NCBI GenBank assembly: GCA_934597165.1
Contig: CAKTQP010000031.1
Coordinates: 1 to 24,483, forward strand
Source of the DNA: an uncultured Oscillospiraceae bacterium
GTDB taxonomy: Bacteria > Bacillota > Clostridia > Oscillospirales > Oscillospiraceae
Direction: 5' to 3'
DNA: 24,483 nucleotides
Shown here: positions 5,587 to 12,961 of the stretch, one piece after another
How the letters are laid out: every line of letters begins with the position of its first letter
Position numbering within the stretch: position 1 is the stretch's first letter
Program-made: the position numbers and the translations under genes
The notes under the pieces: generated by a model
Database searches by the model: none
What the model saw: the letters and a program-made list of their open reading frames with translations, nothing else
Told to the model about the DNA's origin: nothing

Positions 5587-6858
5587 TCATTTGTAACCCA
5601 TTTCTTTTGCCCTGGGCAGGCTGAAGCAGAAGGAATTTCCCCGCTCCGGGCTGGATTCCGCCCACAGCCGTCCCTTGTGCTCCCGCGCAATTTCTCTGGC
5701 AATGGCCAGCCCTAACCCAAACCCTTCGCTGGTCCTGGCCTGATCCGCCCGGTAGAACCGCTCGAAAATGTGCTCCAGATCCTGGGACGGGATAGGCGTC
5801 CCCTCGTTGCGCACGGTCAGCTGGATGCGATTGCGCCCGTCTGCCGCCAGGGTCACCCAGATGTGACCGCCCTCCGGGGTGTATTTCCGGGCGTTGTCCA
5901 GCAAGATGTCCACCAGCCGCTTCAGCTTGCCGCCGTCGCCGGTGACATACAGCTCTTCCGTCACAGCATCCTCCAGCCGCTTCCCCGCCTCGAACACCGC
6001 CGGTTCAAAGCGCAGCAGGGCGTCGTCCACCAGGTCGCTGAAATTCACCTGCTGGCGCACCAACGCCTGTTGTCCGCCGGCATCGGAGCGCGCCAAGGTG
6101 AGCATCTCCTCCACCAAGTCCTTCATCTGCTCCGACGACGCCCGGATATTCCCCAGCCACCGCTGCTGGCGCGCGTCCTGGGGCTGGACGCTGTACTCCT
6201 GAAGCATATCCACGTTGGAAAGCACCACCGTCAAGGGGGTTTTCAGCTCATGAGAGGCGTCCGCCACAAACTGCCGCTGCTGCTTCCACGCCCGTTCCGC
6301 CGGACGGGTGGCCCAGCGAGCCAAGAGCAGGCTGATGAAGAAGAATCCGACCAGAGCGCCGCCGCCGATGAGCAGCAGATTGCGCAGCAGGTTCCGAGTG
6401 GTGCTGATCTCCTGGGTCATGTCGGTGAAGGCGATGCGCCAGCCGCTGGTGGTGGTCTTGCGCAAGTAGCGCAGCTGATAGTTGGCCAGCACACCTACGT
6501 CCGACTGAGCGTCCAGCCCCGCCTGCACCACTTGCAACAGCGCCTCCTCATCATTCAGGTTGTAAAACCGGCTGTCCAGCACCGCCACCTGCCCTTGGTG
6601 GTTCACCGCCACGGTGAAGTAAGGCAGGGAGACCTCCTGTTCCCGGAAGGGGTTGATGCTCAAGATGCCGCCGCTGTCCGGGTCCCACATGACCACGCTC
6701 TCCCCTTTTTGGGAGATAACCCGCTGGAGCACGGACAAGCTGTCCGCCTGGAGGCTGCTGCGGATGGTGACGAAGAGGAAGGAGCAGATGGTGGCTAGGA
6801 GCAGGGTGACCACAGCCATGATGATGGCCACAAATTTCCATCGCAGACGTCGGATCAC
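5587..6858 (-). CDS. Sensor histidine kinase, two-component system
   Basis: A 423-residue membrane sensor kinase. A first membrane helix (about 9-31), an extracytoplasmic sensor region of about 130 residues and a second helix (about 160-181) are followed by a short linker. The HisKA dimerisation domain has the phospho-accepting H203 in ASHELKTPLT. The ATPase domain has the N box DNARKY (N322), FERFYRAD and the G box GFGLGLAI (379-386). It should autophosphorylate in response to an external signal and pass phosphate to the adjacent regulator. The ATG overlaps the stop codon of the response regulator gene by four bases (ATGA), so the pair is translationally coupled. The signal is unknown. The sensor region shows no recognisable domain by eye. 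The upstream ABC exporter operon on the same strand is a plausible partner or target. Confidence 0.93.
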   Translation of the reverse strand: MIRRLRWKFVAIIMAVVTLLLATICSFLFVTIRSSLQADSLSVLQRVISQKGESVVMWDPDSGGILSINPFREQEVSLPYFTVAVNHQGQVAVLDSRFYNLNDEEALLQVVQAGLDAQSDVGVLANYQLRYLRKTTTSGWRIAFTDMTQEISTTRNLLRNLLLIGGGALVGFFFISLLLARWATRPAERAWKQQRQFVADASHELKTPLTVVLSNVDMLQEYSVQPQDARQQRWLGNIRASSEQMKDLVEEMLTLARSDAGGQQALVRQQVNFSDLVDDALLRFEPAVFEAGKRLEDAVTEELYVTGDGGKLKRLVDILLDNARKYTPEGGHIWVTLAADGRNRIQLTVRNEGTPIPSQDLEHIFERFYRADQARTSEGFGLGLAIAREIAREHKGRLWAESSPERGNSFCFSLPRAKEMGYK

Positions 6859-7532
6859 GGCTCTGCCTCCTGGAGCACGTAGCCCACCATACGCAGGGTC
6901 TTGATGGTGACAGAACTCTTCAAATGCTTGAGTTTTTTACGCAGGAAGGAGATGTACACCTCCACGTTGTTATCCTCCGCCTCGGACTCGTATCCCCACA
7001 CGGAAAGGAGTAACTGTTCCTTGGTCACCACCTTGCCGCTGTTGGCCATCAGCTTCTCCATCATAGAGAATTCTTTCTTGCTCAGCCGCACCGACCGTTC
7101 CCCACAGGAGAGCTGACAAGTGTCCAACTCCAACCGCAGGTCGCCAAAGGCCAGGGTGTTGTCCACCGCGTCGGTGTTCCGGCGGGTGATGGCGCGGATA
7201 CAGGCCAGCAGCTCGTTGCTGTCAAAGGGTTTGGTCAGGTAGTAGTCCGCGCCGGAGTCCAATCCGTTGATGCGATCCTCCACCTCTGTCCGAGCCGTCA
7301 GCATGAGTACCGGGGTCTTGTCCCCCTCCTTCCGCAGCGCGTGTACGATCTCATAGCCGTTGCGCTTGGGCAGCATCACGTCCAGCAGGATCACGTCATA
7401 GATGCCGGATAGGGCGTTATCCAGCCCTTCCTCCCCGTCATAGGCGATGTCCGCCCCGTAGTTGTGCGCCTCCATCAAATCGGCCAGCGTCTGCGCCAAA
7501 CGCCGCTCGTCCTCCACAATGAGCACCCGCAC
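6855..7532 (-). CDS. OmpR/PhoB-family response regulator
   Basis: A two-domain regulator of 225 residues from the preferred GTG start. The receiver domain begins VRVLIVEDE. Its phospho-acceptor is D51 in ILLDVMLP, and a conserved lysine lies in TKPF (K101). The C-terminal winged helix has RLSKKEFSMMEKLMANSGKV and EVYISFLRKKLKHL, typical of OmpR/PhoB DNA binding. An ATG five codons upstream (7547) is open, but it lies inside a nine-base perfect ribosome binding site, so the GTG at 7532 is the likely start. The gene ends in a four-base overlap with the histidine kinase gene. It follows the ABC exporter/DUF4340 operon by about 90 bases with a GC-rich hairpin between them, so readthrough from that operon could couple them. 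Confidence 0.92.
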   Translation of the reverse strand: MRVLIVEDERRLAQTLADLMEAHNYGADIAYDGEEGLDNALSGIYDVILLDVMLPKRNGYEIVHALRKEGDKTPVLMLTARTEVEDRINGLDSGADYYLTKPFDSNELLACIRAITRRNTDAVDNTLAFGDLRLELDTCQLSCGERSVRLSKKEFSMMEKLMANSGKVVTKEQLLLSVWGYESEAEDNNVEVYISFLRKKLKHLKSSVTIKTLRMVGYVLQEAEP

Positions 7533-7536
7533 GCCG

Positions 7537-7545
7537 ATCACCTCC
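7537..7545 (-). promoter_or_regulatory. Ribosome binding site that fixes the response regulator start
   Basis: GGAGGTGAT is fully complementary to the 16S rRNA 3' end and sits four bases before the GTG at 7532. The upstream in-frame ATG overlaps this site and is unlikely to be used. Confidence 0.75.
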
Positions 7546-7584
7546 ATCTTTTTTCTCTATTTTACCCGTTTCCAGGACGATACG

Positions 7585-7614
7585 CAAGGCCGGACGGCAT
7601 CCCGTCCGGCCTTG
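7585..7614. other. GC-rich 13-bp hairpin between DUF4340 and response regulator genes
   Basis: CAAGGCCGGACGG (7585-7597) pairs perfectly with CCGTCCGGCCTTG (7602-7614) across a four-base loop. There is no T-tract on either side. It starts six bases after the DUF4340 stop codon on the minus strand. It may be a partial terminator or an mRNA-stabilising element separating two expression levels. Confidence 0.65.
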
Positions 7615-7620
7615 TCTCCG

Positions 7621-8703
7621 TCAAGACGCAGTGTCCGCCTGCGCTTCGTTGTAATCTGCCGACGCCTGGGCGTAGCCCTTCTGTGCGCCTGCCAAAATCT
7701 GTTCCACCTTGGAGACAGAGATGCGATAAATTTCCGTCTTGTCCCCGTTCAGGGTGGCGTAACGGCACTCAGTGCCGTCGCTGTCTGTGGTGGTCTTGCC
7801 CAGCTCCAACGTCACCGTCTGCTTCCGGTTGTTGTCGTCCTGGTATACCATCTTGAGCACAGCGGTGGGATCATCCAATCCGTACTGCTTCAAATCCTTG
7901 GGCTGGAAGTCCGCCAGGCTGTCAAAGGACAGGCCAGTCACCTCGGTGCGCAGCGCAGACAGGTACGCCTCCTCGGTCACATCCACCTCGCCGGTCAAAT
8001 ACCAGTGGTACTCCACCTCCGGTTCCGTCGCTTCGGCGGAGCTGCTGCCATCTGCGCTGGAATCGCCGGTGTCCTCGGCCTCCACTTCCTCGCCACGAAT
8101 CTCCAGTTTACTGGTCAGTTTCCCTTGCAGCGTCACCGACTGGAGATTGCTGCTGGACAGGGTGGGGAATTGCGCCAGAGACGCCCAGGCGTAGAGGTTC
8201 TGACTGAGCTGGCTCTGTACGTCCGAGGAAATGGTATAGATGGTCTCCCCGTCCTTCTTCTGGGCGTAATACAGCTCCCCAGAGGCGCCGCCCAGATAGA
8301 GGGTCGCGCTGTTCCCCTCCTTGTCGGTCAGCTCCACCCACTGTTTGGGTTTTTCCAGCCCATAGGCGGACAGGTCATCCTCCACAGCAATCTCCCGCTC
8401 CGCCGTCAAGGACGTGAGGGTGTCCACAAAGGTATCCACCGTATCGCTGTTCAGCGGAAAATCCGATTCATCCGCGCTGACCCAGCTCTCCCCGGACTTC
8501 TCAAAGGTGATGGTGTCCGTCCCGTTGGAATAGGTCAGCTTGGTGGGCTCCTCCACCAGATCCACATGGATGACCGCCGCTTCCGCTTCTGCTTCCTCTT
8601 GGGCAGTCTGCCAGCGGTTCCAGCAGAACGCCCCTACAAACAAGGCCACAGCTACCACCAGGAGCAGGAGCAGCAAGCGCAGCTGTCGTTTCTTTTTCGC
8701 CAT
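7621..8703 (-). CDS. DUF4340 membrane-anchored protein of the Gld-like exporter
   Basis: A 360-residue protein with a basic N terminus (MAKKKRQLR) and one membrane helix (about 9-27); the rest is predicted outside the membrane. Two halves share an L..YGL(E/D).P motif (YGL at 114-116 and 274-276) followed by a strand ending in LYLG or LELG, typical of DUF4340. A low-complexity acidic and serine-rich linker (about 204-230) joins them. Proteins of this family usually sit beside GldG-type ABC transporter subunits, as here: its ATG comes 11 bases after the stop of the GldG-like gene. The biochemical role is not known. By inference it is an extracytoplasmic subunit of the exporter. The last gene of the four-gene operon. 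Confidence 0.85.
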   Translation of the reverse strand: MAKKKRQLRLLLLLLVVAVALFVGAFCWNRWQTAQEEAEAEAAVIHVDLVEEPTKLTYSNGTDTITFEKSGESWVSADESDFPLNSDTVDTFVDTLTSLTAEREIAVEDDLSAYGLEKPKQWVELTDKEGNSATLYLGGASGELYYAQKKDGETIYTISSDVQSQLSQNLYAWASLAQFPTLSSSNLQSVTLQGKLTSKLEIRGEEVEAEDTGDSSADGSSSAEATEPEVEYHWYLTGEVDVTEEAYLSALRTEVTGLSFDSLADFQPKDLKQYGLDDPTAVLKMVYQDDNNRKQTVTLELGKTTTDSDGTECRYATLNGDKTEIYRISVSKVEQILAGAQKGYAQASADYNEAQADTAS

Positions 8704-8714
8704 ATCGCCCCTCC

Positions 8715-10229
8715 TTACAGCTTTCTCCGCTTCCGCCAGACCATAAAGCCGCCGATGAGTACCACCAGGGGCAGCACCGCCAGATAGAGCAGGCTCCAGG
8801 TGCCGGCGCGGGTGATGGTGTTGGTGACCGTCTCCAGGCTCTTAGCCGGAATGGAGATGTTGCTGGTGACCCCGACCGCGCAGGTCAGCGTGTTCAGATA
8901 CAGGGTCAGGTTGCACACTGCATCGCCGAACTGCGTGTTGATGGTGTCATCCACCAGGCTGTTGGCGGTGATGACGGTCAGGCGGGAGACAATGTCCGTG
9001 TCCTCCTCTGCGTCATCCGCACTGCTACTGCTGTCGGCAGTATCCTCTTTCTCCGTGGCGTCGGTGGTCTTCTGCCCCACCACTTCGCTGGCGGTGGCGC
9101 CCACCACGTATTTGCCCTCGGTGTAATCCTTTTCACTGACCACGCTCAGGCCTTTGTCTGTGGTCGTCAGGAAGGGAGTCACGGTGATGGTCTCCCGTTT
9201 GGCGTCCACCTGCTTCATGGCCAACGCCTGGTTGACCAGAGCCAGGTCATCGGTGGTCAGGGTGCCTGCCACCTCGGTGCCCACGTCCAACTCGGGGAAG
9301 AAGGTCAGATAGCTGTTGGCCGCCGTGTAATAGCGCTGGGTGTCGCCAGCATAGCCGCCGGTGAGGGCCAGGCCGTACTCCTTCATCAGGCTGTCCAGAT
9401 TGGGATGGTCAAAGTCCTGGCTGGACAGGATGAGGGAGACCTGACCGCCGCTCTTCAGATAGGTGCGGATGAGCTTCAGCTCGTCCTTGGCCAAATCCTT
9501 GGTGGGCTGGTTGATGAGCAAAATCTTGCAGTCGTCCGGAATCTTCCCCTCCCGGAGCAGGCTCAATTCCTCCGTTTTGAAGTGACTCTTGGTCAGCCGC
9601 TGGGTCAGCTGGGTGCCCAGAGACGCCTCGCCGTGGTTGGTCAGGGTGTAGATGGGATAGCTGGTGCTGGACACCACCGCGTCGATGGCGCTGGTCAGCT
9701 GGCCGTCTCCGTCGAACTTGGTGTAGGTCGAGCCGCCGGAGTAGTAGCTGGAATAGTAGTCAGGCACCAGGATGTCGTCAAAGGCGATGGTGTAGGTCTG
9801 ATCCTTCCCCTCGCACTGGACGATGATGGAGTTGGCCTCGCAGTCGTATTCCTTTAAGGCAGAGGGATAGGCCACCGGGTCGATGGTCTCCATGGTCACC
9901 TGGTCAGACTGTGCCGTGTACAGCTCCAGAAACCGGCTGATACGGCTGTCGATCTTGTCTGGCTCGGCCACTACCACCAGGTGGATCTTTTCTTTCAGAT
10001 TGGACAGATACTCCTTGGTGGTGTCGGAAATTTCATAGATCTTCGTGGTGGACAGGTCAAACTGCCGCACCTTGGCCGGCAGCAGCCCCACCGCCAGGTT
10101 GAACAGGATGACGATGGCCACCACAATGGCGATCATACCGGTAGACATGAGGCCGTTCTTGCCTCTGGCCGTCCGCAGAATGCTCTGCTTTTCCTGGGAA
10201 ATGTCCTTTTGTTTCTTGCGCAATGCCAT
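8715..10229 (-). CDS. GldG-like ABC transporter auxiliary protein
   Basis: A 504-residue protein of the GldG family (uncharacterised ABC-type transport system domain). It has one N-terminal membrane helix (about 31-50), a large extracytoplasmic region and a C-terminal helix (about 478-497) followed by basic RKRRKL. Family-like parts are VRQFDLSTTKIYEISDTTKEYL after the first helix (segments at 55-75), YTLTNHGE (194-201) and ILLINQPTKDL (236-246). An acidic, serine-rich low-complexity stretch (about 388-413) lies before the final domain. In Flavobacterium, GldA, GldF and GldG are needed for gliding; in Firmicutes the substrate is unknown. The gene starts 12 bases after the permease gene with a clear GAGGAGGTG site, so the two are co-translated members of one complex. 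Confidence 0.85.
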   Translation of the reverse strand: MALRKKQKDISQEKQSILRTARGKNGLMSTGMIAIVVAIVILFNLAVGLLPAKVRQFDLSTTKIYEISDTTKEYLSNLKEKIHLVVVAEPDKIDSRISRFLELYTAQSDQVTMETIDPVAYPSALKEYDCEANSIIVQCEGKDQTYTIAFDDILVPDYYSSYYSGGSTYTKFDGDGQLTSAIDAVVSSTSYPIYTLTNHGEASLGTQLTQRLTKSHFKTEELSLLREGKIPDDCKILLINQPTKDLAKDELKLIRTYLKSGGQVSLILSSQDFDHPNLDSLMKEYGLALTGGYAGDTQRYYTAANSYLTFFPELDVGTEVAGTLTTDDLALVNQALAMKQVDAKRETITVTPFLTTTDKGLSVVSEKDYTEGKYVVGATASEVVGQKTTDATEKEDTADSSSSADDAEEDTDIVSRLTVITANSLVDDTINTQFGDAVCNLTLYLNTLTCAVGVTSNISIPAKSLETVTNTITRAGTWSLLYLAVLPLVVLIGGFMVWRKRRKL

Positions 10230-10241
10230 GTCTCCACCTCC

Positions 10242-11120
10242 TCAATTCCAGCGGCGGCGCTGGATCATCTGCACCGTCAAAAAGAGCATCAACGCCGTCA
10301 GGGACAGGTAGAGCAGCAGGCCGCTCAGGTCGAAGAGGGTGTTGGATGCGAAGTTGGTCAGCACTCCGGTCAGGGAGAAGGTGCCCAACAGGTTGGGGAG
10401 CAGGCTCTCAAAGAGGGTGGAATCCACCACATAGCACACGATGGCCGCTACGGCGCAGACGCCGCCCACGACACCGCCGATAACGCCATTGGACGTCAAG
10501 TGGTAGACCAAGCACCCCAGCGCCACCGCGCAGAGCAGCACTCCCACCAGGTTCCCCGCCGCGGCAGAGGGCAGGAAATCCACGATGCCATCCCACATAT
10601 AGAGCAGGATGAGCACCCCGGCAGTGGCCACCGCCGCAATGACCTGGCTCTCGGTCAGGGCGGAGAGCAGCAGGCCGATGGAGAGGAACAGGCAGCCCAT
10701 GAGGAAAAAGGCCAGGATGGTGGCGTAGTCCGACTGGAAGTAGACCACACCGCTGCTGCCGCTGGCAATCTTCAGAATCAGAGGACAGAGACAGAAGAGC
10801 ACACAGGGCACCGCGAACACAGTGGCCATAGCGGCGAACTTCCCCAGCACCACGCCGGTGACGGACACCGGTGCAGTGAGCAATAATTGGTCGGTGCGGT
10901 TCTTCCGCTCCTCCGCCAGGGAACGCATGGTCAGCAGGGGGATGACCAGGATGAGCAGGAAGGACGCAGCGTTCAGCGCCGTGGCAAACCCCGGCGCGCC
11001 CTGGTACAGGTTGTAGGCCATGAAGTACAAACCCACCACCGCCAGCAAAAAGGCTGTGGCCACGCAACCGGTCATGGAGTGGGCGTAGGCCGCCAACTCT
11101 CGTTTATAAATCGCTTTCAT
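10242..11120 (-). CDS. ABC-2 type permease, GldF-like
   Basis: A 292-residue integral membrane protein with about six hydrophobic helices, for example near 18-38, 50-66, 96-116, 132-155, 160-178 and 262-284. The sequence MRSLAEERKNRTDQLLLTAP (65-84), between the second and third helices, is characteristic of GldF/ABC-2 permeases. It should form the channel of the exporter energised by the ATPase encoded just upstream. Its ATG at 11120 lies inside the last codons of the ATPase gene (17-base overlap) with AAAGGAGGT before it, which implies translational coupling. The substrate cannot be read from the sequence. Confidence 0.88.
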   Translation of the reverse strand: MKAIYKRELAAYAHSMTGCVATAFLLAVVGLYFMAYNLYQGAPGFATALNAASFLLILVIPLLTMRSLAEERKNRTDQLLLTAPVSVTGVVLGKFAAMATVFAVPCVLFCLCPLILKIASGSSGVVYFQSDYATILAFFLMGCLFLSIGLLLSALTESQVIAAVATAGVLILLYMWDGIVDFLPSAAAGNLVGVLLCAVALGCLVYHLTSNGVIGGVVGGVCAVAAIVCYVVDSTLFESLLPNLLGTFSLTGVLTNFASNTLFDLSGLLLYLSLTALMLFLTVQMIQRRRWN

Positions 11121-12138
11121 CGGGTACCTCCTTTCCCTCGTCCACGGGAACTACTGCCACCGGCTCCGTCGCCTTTCTACGCCAACGCAGGCGGCTGGGC
11201 TTGGCCGGAGTCTGGGGCTGCTCTTGGGTCAGACCCAGGAAGATCTGTTCCAAACTGGTCTCATCCAGATGGAAGTCCAGCAAAGGCAGCCCCGCCTGAG
11301 CAAAGGCAAAGAACAGCGCCTCTCTGGGGTCCTCCCCTTCCAACTGCAAGGTGCCGTGGGTCAGCTCGCCGTCCTGGGTCAATTCTGCACTTTGCACGCC
11401 AGGCGTCTGGGACAAAATCTGCTCCACCTGTCCCTTGTCCCCCTTGGCCGTCAGCAGCAGACGCCGACCGCCTAGCTGTTCCTCCAGCCCTTCTGGGGTA
11501 TCATTGGCCAGGAGCTTTCCGTGGTGCAGGATGATGATCTGGTCACAGACCGCCTGCACCTCAGACAGGATGTGGGAGCTTAAGATCACCGTGTGTTCCT
11601 TGGCCAGGTTGTGGATGAGGCTGCGCACCTCGATGATCTGCTTGGGGTCCAGCCCTACGGTGGGTTCGTCCAAAATCAAAATAGGTGGATACCCTAAAAT
11701 GGCCTGGGCCAGCCCCACCCGCTGGCGATAGCCCTTGGACAGGTTGCCGATGAGCCGGCTCTGCACCGGTTCCAGCTGGGTCATGGCGATGACCTCCCGA
11801 AGCTGATGCTCCTGCTGTTCCAGGGGCACTTTTTTCAACTGGGCACAGAAGGCCAAATACTCCTCCACTGTCATATCCATGTACAGCGGCGGCTGTTCCG
11901 GCAGATAGCCGATGCAGGCTTTGGCCTCCTCCGGCTCGTCCAGGATGCTGTGGCCGTTGACCACCACATCTCCTTCCGTGGCGCTGAGATACCCGGTCAT
12001 GATGTTCATGGTGGTGGATTTCCCCGCCCCGTTGGGGCCTAGGAAGCCGTACACTTTGCCCATCTCCAAGGTCAGGTTCAAGTGATCCACCGCCAGGTGA
12101 TCGCCGTAGCGCTTGACCAGATTCCTGATTTCGATCAC
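11104..12138 (-). CDS. ABC transporter ATP-binding protein, GldA-like
   Basis: A 344-residue ATPase. Walker A is GPNGAGKSTT (34-43), the signature is LSKGYRQRVGLAQA (133-146), Walker B is ILILDEPTVGLDP (153-165) and the H-loop is ILSSHIL (185-191). A C-terminal extension of about 120 residues, beyond the core domain, follows. A 56-codon upstream extension in frame has no ribosome binding site and no family similarity. The GTG at 12138 is preferred because AGGAGGAG lies about seven bases before it and the protein then starts VIEIRNLVKRYG, as in the family. This is the first gene of the exporter operon and is divergent from ppa. It powers export through the GldF-like permease. The ATPase assignment is firm; the transported substrate is unknown. 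Confidence 0.92.
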   Translation of the reverse strand: MIEIRNLVKRYGDHLAVDHLNLTLEMGKVYGFLGPNGAGKSTTMNIMTGYLSATEGDVVVNGHSILDEPEEAKACIGYLPEQPPLYMDMTVEEYLAFCAQLKKVPLEQQEHQLREVIAMTQLEPVQSRLIGNLSKGYRQRVGLAQAILGYPPILILDEPTVGLDPKQIIEVRSLIHNLAKEHTVILSSHILSEVQAVCDQIIILHHGKLLANDTPEGLEEQLGGRRLLLTAKGDKGQVEQILSQTPGVQSAELTQDGELTHGTLQLEGEDPREALFFAFAQAGLPLLDFHLDETSLEQIFLGLTQEQPQTPAKPSRLRWRRKATEPVAVVPVDEGKEVPDESDL

Positions 12139-12269
12139 AGTCTTCTCCTCCTTTGGTATCAAACTGACATGGGATAAGCATATGCGCGGAAGCTGAAAAC
12201 TGTCTGAAAACTTCCGTCCACCCCGTTTTCCTTTTCGCCAATTCGCCAGTGGTATCCGTGCTGTGGACA

Positions 12270-12278
12270 TGATATAAT
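12270..12278 (+). promoter_or_regulatory. Extended -10 promoter of ppa
   Basis: TGATATAAT matches the extended -10 consensus exactly. It lies about 80 bases before the ppa ATG. No clear -35 hexamer is visible, which an extended -10 can tolerate. The region 12139-12358 between the divergent genes has no other clear feature. Confidence 0.6.
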
Positions 12279-12358
12279 AAAACTGTGAAACAATTCCAGC
12301 ATTCACATTCCGATTCTACCGCCGTTCCTGCCCTGCAGACGACAAAAGGAGTGCAATT

Positions 12359-12895
12359 ATGGCAAATTTATGGCATGACGTTACCCCCGATCGACTGAGA
12401 CCGGATGACTTTATCGCAGTCATCGAGATCGAGAAGGGATCCAAGTCCAAGTATGAACTGGACAAGAGCACCGGCGCCATCATCCTCGATCGCGTCCTCT
12501 ACACCTCCACCCACTACCCTGCCAACTACGGCTTCATCCCACGCACCTACGCCGACGACAACGACCCATTGGACGTGCTGGTGCTGTGCAGCGAGCCGAT
12601 TTTGCCTATGAGCCTGGTTCAGTGCTATCCCATTGGTGTCTTCACCATGCTGGATCAGGGGAAGCTGGATGAGAAGATCATCGCCATCCCCTTCAAGGAC
12701 CCCAACAACAACGTCTACAAGGACATCTCCGAGCTGCCGGAGCATATGTTCCGGGAAATGAGCCACTTCTTCTCCGTCTACAAGACCCTGGAAGGCAAGG
12801 AGACTGTCGTGGGCGACCCCCAGGGTGCGGAAGAGGCCAAGGAAGTCATCCAGAAGTGCCTGAACGCTTACATCGACAAATTTTGTCGCGGATGA
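12359..12895 (+). CDS. ppa: Inorganic pyrophosphatase, family I
   Basis: A 178-residue soluble pyrophosphatase that hydrolyses PPi to two phosphates and so pulls biosynthetic reactions forward. The family I signature DNDPLDVLV is at about 66-74. Other active-site parts are EIEKGSKSKYELDK (23-36), LDRVLYTS (43-50), YPANYGFIPRTY (53-64) and IAIPFKDPN (108-116). Length is typical. The ATG is preceded by AAAGGAG nine bases upstream. The gene is alone on the plus strand between the divergent exporter operon and the convergent recD2, with its own promoter and a bidirectional terminator. Confidence 0.97.
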   Translation: MANLWHDVTPDRLRPDDFIAVIEIEKGSKSKYELDKSTGAIILDRVLYTSTHYPANYGFIPRTYADDNDPLDVLVLCSEPILPMSLVQCYPIGVFTMLDQGKLDEKIIAIPFKDPNNNVYKDISELPEHMFREMSHFFSVYKTLEGKETVVGDPQGAEEAKEVIQKCLNAYIDKFCRG

Positions 12896-12921
12896 GTCCG
12901 CTTTCTCCACATAAACGCATC

Positions 12922-12952
12922 AAAAAAACCGTGCATTTCTGCACGGTTTTTT
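12922..12952. terminator. Bidirectional terminator between ppa and recD2
   Basis: A 13-bp stem (12923-12935/12940-12952, loop TTTC) has an A-run on its left and a T-run on its right. It can end both the plus-strand ppa transcript and the minus-strand alaX-recD2 transcript. Confidence 0.92.
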
Positions 12953-12961
12953 CTTATCCTG

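Noticed and set aside
7462..8787. A 441-codon plus-strand frame across the response regulator and DUF4340 genes
   Set aside because: It crosses two convincing minus-strand genes and their hairpin; the composition is that of a GC-rich antisense frame.
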